Assembly (NCBI GenBank): GCA_003599475.1
Contig: QZKK01000065.1
Location: 1 to 10,079, forward strand
Length of the DNA stretch: 10,079 nt
Reading direction: 5' to 3'
DNA from: Desulfobacteraceae bacterium
GTDB lineage: Bacteria > Desulfobacterota > Desulfobacteria > Desulfobacterales > SURF-15
Made by a program: the position numbers and the translations under genes. This document shows, piece by piece, positions 6,565 through 10,079 of this stretch; position 1 is the first letter of the stretch; each line of letters starts with the position of its first letter. The notes below the pieces were generated by a model, which made no database searches, was not told the DNA's origin, and saw nothing but the letters and a program-made list of their open reading frames with translations.

Positions 6565-7740
6565 ATGCCTTTTACAGCTTCGGACCAATCGAACAACGAA
6601 CAGCTTCAATTCAGACAGTTTTTGGAAAAGCATCTGGTCCCTCATCTTTCCGGGTGGTACGGAAAGCGGGAGATTCCGCGCAGTTTTTTCCGAGCGATGG
6701 GCAGTGAAGACTGGTTCAATTTTACTGTCAAGGAAGGGAGGATGTCAATTCGGTCAGCCTTCCGGGAGTCCATGATCATGGAAGAGATTGCGAAGATCTC
6801 GCCGGGGGTCGCCGTGGCCGTACTGGTTCAAGGCGATCTTGGATTGATGGGGCTTTATCTTTTCGGTTCGGCAGCATTAAAGGAAAGGTACGCGGCGCCG
6901 GCCCTCAAAGGGGAAGTCCTGATCTGCCTGGGAAATACCGAGCGCAATGCCGGAAGCGATGTCGCGGGGGTTTCGATGGCGGCAGAGAAGGTGGACGGCG
7001 GATGGCTTCTAAACGGCACCAAAGCCTATGTCACAAACGGCAGTATCGGAGATCTGGGGGTGATAACGGCTGTTTCGGATCCGGATGCAGACAGGAATCG
7101 GCGTCTTTCCATGTTTCTCGTCGATCTGAATGGGGATGGGGTTCGACGCAGGAAACTGAACAAACAGGTGTGGATTCCTTCCGACCTGACGCGGATTCAG
7201 CTCACGGACGTGTTCGTCCCCGACGATCATCTGATGGGGGTGCGGGGCCAAGGGCTTATGCAGGTCTTGAAGATCTTTACCCACAGCCGGATACCGATCA
7301 GCGCACTGACGCTCGGAACCGCAGAGGGAGCTTTTTCGTTGGCGCTGGCCCATGCGAACTCGAGAAGGATCTTCGGCAAAACGATTTTCGAATTTCAGTC
7401 AAAAACCTTCGAAGCGGCCGATTTCTTTACACAGATCGAGGCCGCACGGTTGATGATCGAAAAGGCGTGCGCATCGCTGGACCGCGGGGATGATTTCCGT
7501 CTGGATGCGTCCATGGCAAAGTATCTTTCGGTAAAGGCGGCAAAGGATGTCACCGGCTGGGCGGCGGATCTTTTCGGGGCGGCCTCCGTCATGTACGAGC
7601 ACCCGATTCACAAATTCCCGCTGGATGCCTGGGGCTCTTCCCTGGGCGAAGGGACCCAGGATGTTCAGAAACTGGTGATTTTCCGCGAGCTTATGAAGAG
7701 AACACGGATGAACCCCAGCCTCGATAACGAAAACCGATAA
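6565..7740 (+). CDS. Acyl-CoA dehydrogenase family protein
   Basis: The 391-residue product is of normal family length, with GAGG seven bases before the ATG. It shows the all-alpha N-terminal domain; the FAD/substrate strand region NTERNAGSDVAG (124-135), then WLLNGTKAYVTNG (147-159); the helix segment RIPISALTLGTAEGAFSLAL; the RRIFGKTIFEFQ segment (267-278); and GEGTQDVQKLVIFREL (361-376), where E362 is at the position of the usual catalytic base. The family oxidises an acyl-CoA to the 2-enoyl-CoA, passing electrons from FAD to electron-transfer flavoprotein. Chain-length or branched specificity cannot be read from this. One oddity: the common TEPNAGSD is TERNAGSD here, with Arg for Pro beside the FAD/substrate site. 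It is divergent from the E1 genes, and no ETF gene is present. It is probably a single-gene transcript, since a 307-base gap follows. Confidence 0.92.
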   Translation: MPFTASDQSNNEQLQFRQFLEKHLVPHLSGWYGKREIPRSFFRAMGSEDWFNFTVKEGRMSIRSAFRESMIMEEIAKISPGVAVAVLVQGDLGLMGLYLFGSAALKERYAAPALKGEVLICLGNTERNAGSDVAGVSMAAEKVDGGWLLNGTKAYVTNGSIGDLGVITAVSDPDADRNRRLSMFLVDLNGDGVRRRKLNKQVWIPSDLTRIQLTDVFVPDDHLMGVRGQGLMQVLKIFTHSRIPISALTLGTAEGAFSLALAHANSRRIFGKTIFEFQSKTFEAADFFTQIEAARLMIEKACASLDRGDDFRLDASMAKYLSVKAAKDVTGWAADLFGAASVMYEHPIHKFPLDAWGSSLGEGTQDVQKLVIFRELMKRTRMNPSLDNENR

Positions 7741-8047
7741 AGGATCAAACATGCCGCCTGCTTGGCTGCGCTCAAAGATCCCCGCGAAGTCATCGCTGAT
7801 CCAAATGCGCGTTACTCCGGAGCAAAAATAAGCGAGAAGACACTGCTTTCCGGGCAATAACGCACAGCTCGGCGAGACCCGTTTCGAATATTGGCTCCGC
7901 CGGTCGCGGGCGTGATAAGTTCCGCTGCCCACCTGCCGGAGATTCCGGTGCGGACGGTACTCGTATTGCGATTGCGGTAACGCCGTGAAACCCATCGCTA
8001 TATTTCTATATCGGCTCGACTTGCGAGTTCAAAAAATGGAGATTCAC
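7741..8047. other. 307-base gap without a recognised gene
   Basis: No start codon with a ribosome binding site leads to a credible product on either strand. The part up to about 7980 is GC-rich and reads like eroded sequence. The last 60 bases are more A/T-rich (TATATTTCTATAT near 7999-8011) and may hold the promoter for the TMEM175-type gene. I find no strong terminator after the acyl-CoA dehydrogenase and no member of the short repeat families seen in the other large gaps. Confidence 0.5.
8038..8041 (+). promoter_or_regulatory. Ribosome binding site choosing the TMEM175-type start
   Basis: GGAG lies six bases before the ATG at 8048. The frame could begin at 7985 or 8036, but neither has a comparable site, and family members usually begin shortly before the RxxxFSD motif. 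The shorter start is therefore preferred. Confidence 0.65.
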
Positions 8048-8653
8048 ATGAGCGATCGCAGAGTCAAGATGGGCAAGAATAGAGTAGAGGCATTCTCCGA
8101 CGGAGTCCTCGCGATTATCATTACCATCATGGTCTTGGAACTGAAGGTGCCCCACGGAGACACCGTCGCCCAGTTGTTGCCCTTGGTGCCCGTATTATTG
8201 AGCTATGTGCTCAGTTTTATATACCTTGGCATTTATTGGAATAACCATCATCACATGCTGCACACCTGCCGCACGGTTACAGGTTCGGTTCTGTGGGCAA
8301 ATCTACATCTTCTCTTTTGGCTCTCTCTTATACCATTCACAACAGGTTGGATGGGAGAGAACCAGTTCGCAAAAATGCCGGCGGCTGCCTATGGCCTCGT
8401 ACTACTGATGGCGGCGATTGCATATTGGATCTTACAGCAAAGAATCATCGCATCTCAGGGAGAAGACTCGATCCTCAAGAAGGCAATCGGCAATGACTGG
8501 AAGGGTAAGCTGTCGCAACTTCTGTATGTTACCGCAATTGTACTGGCATTTGTGTCTCAGTGGTTAGCCGTTTCGGTTTACGTCCTGGTGGCACTTATGT
8601 GGGTGATTCCAGATCGACGCATTGAGCATGTACTCACAGGCAAGGCAACATAG
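8048..8653 (+). CDS. TMEM175-type (DUF1211) integral membrane protein, putative potassium channel
   Basis: The 201-residue product has the family signature RVEAFSDGVLAI at 12-23, where R-x3-FSD opens the first membrane helix. Likely helices, estimated from hydrophobicity: 19-34, 41-64, 80-100, 110-130, 156-171 and 173-187. This six-helix layout and ~200-residue length match bacterial TMEM175 homologues. A WNNHHHMLH cluster (64-72) follows helix 2, as in relatives with histidines here. Known homologues are K+-permeable channels lacking the classical selectivity filter, in which the first helix lines the pore; assembly and transport here are inferred. The gene is visibly less GC-rich and uses more TTA/ATA-type codons than its neighbours, which may hint at separate acquisition. 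It stands alone, between an unrecognised gap and a convergent gene. Confidence 0.85.
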   Translation: MSDRRVKMGKNRVEAFSDGVLAIIITIMVLELKVPHGDTVAQLLPLVPVLLSYVLSFIYLGIYWNNHHHMLHTCRTVTGSVLWANLHLLFWLSLIPFTTGWMGENQFAKMPAAAYGLVLLMAAIAYWILQQRIIASQGEDSILKKAIGNDWKGKLSQLLYVTAIVLAFVSQWLAVSVYVLVALMWVIPDRRIEHVLTGKAT

Positions 8654-8697
8654 CTTTAAGGATTGACACGATGGTCGCTTTCAATCCATTCTTAAAG
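8654..8697 (+). terminator. Hairpin directly after the TMEM175-type stop, possible terminator
   Basis: CTTTAAGGATTG (8654-8665) pairs with CAATC (8682-8686) and CTTAAAG (8691-8697), leaving a four-base CATT bulge and a 16-base loop. It begins on the base after the TAG stop and sits between two convergent genes. There is no following T-run on the plus strand, so it is not a classical intrinsic terminator. Confidence 0.4.
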
Positions 8698-8742
8698 AAG
8701 CCAGGACAATTGCTGATCACCGCAAATCCGCCCAAATCGATT

Positions 8743-9780
8743 CTATATTGAATGAGGCTCCAAGACGATTTTCCCGAAATGCTCTCCCTGCTCCATCCTC
8801 CGGTAGGCTTCGATCCCCTCTCGGAGCGGCAGGGTGCAGTCGATGACGGGCTTCAATCTGCCCGACCAGAGCAGTGCGGTGACATCGCGGAAATCCTGGT
8901 GGGAACCCATCGTGCTGCCGATGAGGCTGATCTGCTTTCCGAAGATGAAGCGGAGGTCGATTTCCGTCTGGGGACCGGTGGTGTTGCCGACGATGACGAT
9001 CCTTCCCCCTCTCGAAACCGCCGCCATGCTTTTGGGAAGGGTCTCTTTTCCGACGTTGTCCACCACGACGTCGACCCCCTGTTTGCCTGTCAGCCGGTAG
9101 ATCTCGCGGGCCCAATCGACTTCCGAGCGGACCAGCACCTCGTCTGCTCCGAGCGCCTTCGCCTTTTCCGCCTTCTCCGCGTTCCCGGCAACCGCGTAAA
9201 CCGTTGCCCCCGCAAACTTTGCAAGCTGAATGGCCATGCTGTTGACTCCGCCGCCGGAGCCGACGACCAATACCGTTTCACCCGGCTTGAGCTGCGCGCG
9301 ATGAATGAGCATCCGCCAGGCGGTCAGAGAAACCAGCAGCGGAGCCGCGGCACCCGGAAAATCGATGCCGTCCGGCATGGCGACAAGGTTTCCGGCTGGA
9401 ACGGAGACATATTCGGCCGCTCCCCCTCGGACATGCTCTCCGAGGATCCGATACCCGGGGCTCAACGAATCGATCCCCCTCCGGGTGTAAGCGTCTTCTA
9501 TGGCGGATATTCCGGGGTCGACTACGACCCTGCTTCCGGCCTCCCATCCGGTCACCTCTTTTCCGAGCTCGACCACTTCACCGGCGATATCGGCGCCGCA
9601 CCAGTGCGGCATCTCGAGCTTGAGCCCCGGCCAGCCTCGCCGGACCCAGATGTCGAGGTGGTTGAGGCCGCAGGCCCGCACGCGGATCAGTGCCTCATTC
9701 GGGTGCGGGATCGGCTCAGGAACCTCTCCGTACCGTAAAACATCCAATCCTCCATGCTGCTGAAAAAAAAGCGCTTTCAT
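8743..9780 (-). CDS. MDR-family zinc-type alcohol dehydrogenase / quinone oxidoreductase-like protein
   Basis: The 345-residue product starts at an ATG with GAGGGGG seven bases upstream. It is a two-domain medium-chain dehydrogenase/reductase. The GroES-like N-terminal part has VRACGLNHLDIWVRRG (34-49) and the family HxxGxD/E region as PHWCGADIAGEVVELG (58-73). The Rossmann nucleotide site is VLVVGSGGGVNSMAIQLAK (170-188), with later strands VDVVVDNVG and GRIVIVGNTTG. It would reduce or oxidise an alcohol, aldehyde or quinone-like substrate with NAD(P)H in the cytoplasm; the substrate is unknown. The structural-zinc lobe (90-108) keeps its flanks PGIS and PGYRILGEH, but the four expected cysteine positions read A93, D96, T99 and S107, so that zinc is probably absent. 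C37 is kept, but the usual His-Glu catalytic pair reads Ala-Asp (A63-D64), so catalytic zinc binding is also doubtful. It is convergent with the TMEM175-type gene and probably monocistronic. Confidence 0.88.
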   Translation of the reverse strand: MKALFFQQHGGLDVLRYGEVPEPIPHPNEALIRVRACGLNHLDIWVRRGWPGLKLEMPHWCGADIAGEVVELGKEVTGWEAGSRVVVDPGISAIEDAYTRRGIDSLSPGYRILGEHVRGGAAEYVSVPAGNLVAMPDGIDFPGAAAPLLVSLTAWRMLIHRAQLKPGETVLVVGSGGGVNSMAIQLAKFAGATVYAVAGNAEKAEKAKALGADEVLVRSEVDWAREIYRLTGKQGVDVVVDNVGKETLPKSMAAVSRGGRIVIVGNTTGPQTEIDLRFIFGKQISLIGSTMGSHQDFRDVTALLWSGRLKPVIDCTLPLREGIEAYRRMEQGEHFGKIVLEPHSI

Positions 9781-9799
9781 GAGGAACCCCCTCGTTAAA

Positions 9800-9950
9800 G
9801 TGTTCAGTGTTCAGTGTTCAGGAATTCGCATGCGTTGTCAATCGGCCGAGTGGTTAAATGGCTCAACCGGGAGCCAGATATCAGAGGTCGGAGGTCAGAG
9901 ATCAGAAACCGAAAACCCGGTAAACTCGAACCCGCCTGAACGCTGAACAC
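9800..9950. repeat. GTGTTCA inverted-repeat element
   Basis: Three tandem GTGTTCA units (9800-9820) plus GG form the left arm. CCTGAACGCTGAACAC (9935-9950) is the complementary right arm, pairing with 9807-9822 with one mismatch that could be a G-U pair. Inside are a perfect GGCTC/GAGCC hairpin (9860-9864 with 9871-9875) and a TCAGAGGTC-type repeat cluster. The right arm ends exactly at the stop codon of the next minus-strand gene. The element fills most of this 170-base gap. Confidence 0.7.
9881..9907. repeat. Degenerate TCAGAGGTC-type tandem repeat
   Basis: About three imperfect units of 8-9 bases (TCAGAGGTCGGAGG, TCAGAGA, TCAGAA) occur within the GTGTTCA element. This purine-rich pattern, which translates to SEVRGQ-like text, is noncoding. 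Confidence 0.55.
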
Positions 9951-10079
9951 TCAGATAAGCCCCGAGGCTTCCAATAAGGGGCGAAGATATTCCAAGCTCT
10001 CCCTGCCGGCAGCATCCGGCATGTCGACATAGGGGTAGAGCTCCAAGCTGATATCGGCGGCATAGCCCAGACGCTTCAT
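9951..10079 (-). CDS. Sugar-phosphate isomerase/epimerase-like protein, C-terminal fragment (5' end outside window)
   Basis: Reading the minus strand from the window edge gives 42 residues and a TGA stop. The text KRLGYAADISLELYPYVDMP, followed by AGRESLEYLRPLLEAS, resembles the last strand and helix of xylose isomerase-like TIM-barrel proteins. In that family 'L...GY.G.isLE' carries a late metal-binding glutamate and is followed by a final helix. E13 of the fragment would be that glutamate. The first codon in the window happens to be ATG but is almost certainly internal, because the family is usually 250-300 residues. Substrate cannot be inferred. The stop codon abuts the right arm of the GTGTTCA element. 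Confidence 0.65.
   Translation of the reverse strand: MKRLGYAADISLELYPYVDMPDAAGRESLEYLRPLLEASGLI

Noticed and set aside
6342..6596. An 84-codon minus-strand frame in the divergent gap
   Set aside because: It runs through the 14-base direct repeat and over the start of the acyl-CoA dehydrogenase gene, and lacks a recognisable product.
7399..7995. A 198-codon minus-strand frame running from the 7741-8047 gap into the acyl-CoA dehydrogenase
   Set aside because: No domain was recognised, two-thirds of it is antisense to a clear gene, and no ribosome binding site is visible. The gap may contain eroded coding sequence, but I cannot name it.
8752..9738. A 328-codon plus-strand open frame across the MDR dehydrogenase
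   Set aside because: Antisense shadow of a well-supported gene; its product has no recognisable fold motifs and no ribosome binding site.
9844..9876. A tRNA-Ser-like D-arm string (GGCCGAGTGGTTAAATGGC)
   Set aside because: No acceptor stem, anticodon arm or T-arm can be built around it. It might be a tRNA remnant or chance similarity, but it is not a tRNA gene.

Overview
The window looks like an ordinary chromosomal segment of a GC-moderate Gram-negative bacterium, most likely an anaerobic Desulfobacterota ('deltaproteobacterial') lineage. That placement is inference. It rests on the style of the proteins (a small nitroreductase, a GAF-HD-GYP protein, acyl-CoA dehydrogenase and 2-oxo acid dehydrogenase E1 genes) and on intergenic gaps filled with short degenerate tandem repeats of a kind I associate with such genomes. 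There is no rRNA, no convincing tRNA, no CRISPR array, no transposase and no phage gene.

Layout from left to right: (1) the C-terminal end of a nitroreductase (+). (2) A repeat-bearing gap, then a tight two-gene + unit: a putative beta-propeller lipoprotein and a GAF-HD-GYP cyclic-di-GMP phosphodiesterase. (3) A short gap with an ACGCAAAG repeat, then a HIT-superfamily GalT-like uridylyltransferase (+). (4) A gap holding a CACGAAG repeat next to a second copy of the CACAGAG hairpin element. (5) A minus-strand pair encoding the alpha and beta subunits of a pyruvate/branched-chain 2-oxo acid dehydrogenase E1, overlapping by 13 bases. (6) A 352-base divergent gap with two more repeat families. 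(7) An acyl-CoA dehydrogenase (+), then a 307-base gap in which I recognise nothing. (8) A small TMEM175-type (DUF1211) membrane protein (+), ending in a hairpin and convergent with (9) a minus-strand MDR-family alcohol dehydrogenase/quinone oxidoreductase. (10) A gap built around a GTGTTCA inverted repeat, then the C-terminal end of a sugar-phosphate isomerase/epimerase-like protein (-).

How the genes may work together: the E1 pair makes or feeds acyl-CoA from 2-oxo acids, and the divergently transcribed acyl-CoA dehydrogenase could act on the product. This would fit branched-chain amino acid or pyruvate oxidation, but E2, E3 and electron-transfer flavoprotein genes are not in the window. 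The lipoprotein/HD-GYP pair suggests an envelope-linked cyclic-di-GMP function. The other genes look like unrelated single-gene neighbours.

I see no clear new multi-gene system. The strongest non-gene signal is the set of short repeat families confined to gaps between genes: two copies of one approximately 145-base hairpin element, plus at least five other families. The strongest protein-level oddity is the MDR dehydrogenase, in which all four structural-zinc cysteine positions appear substituted while the surrounding lobe is kept.
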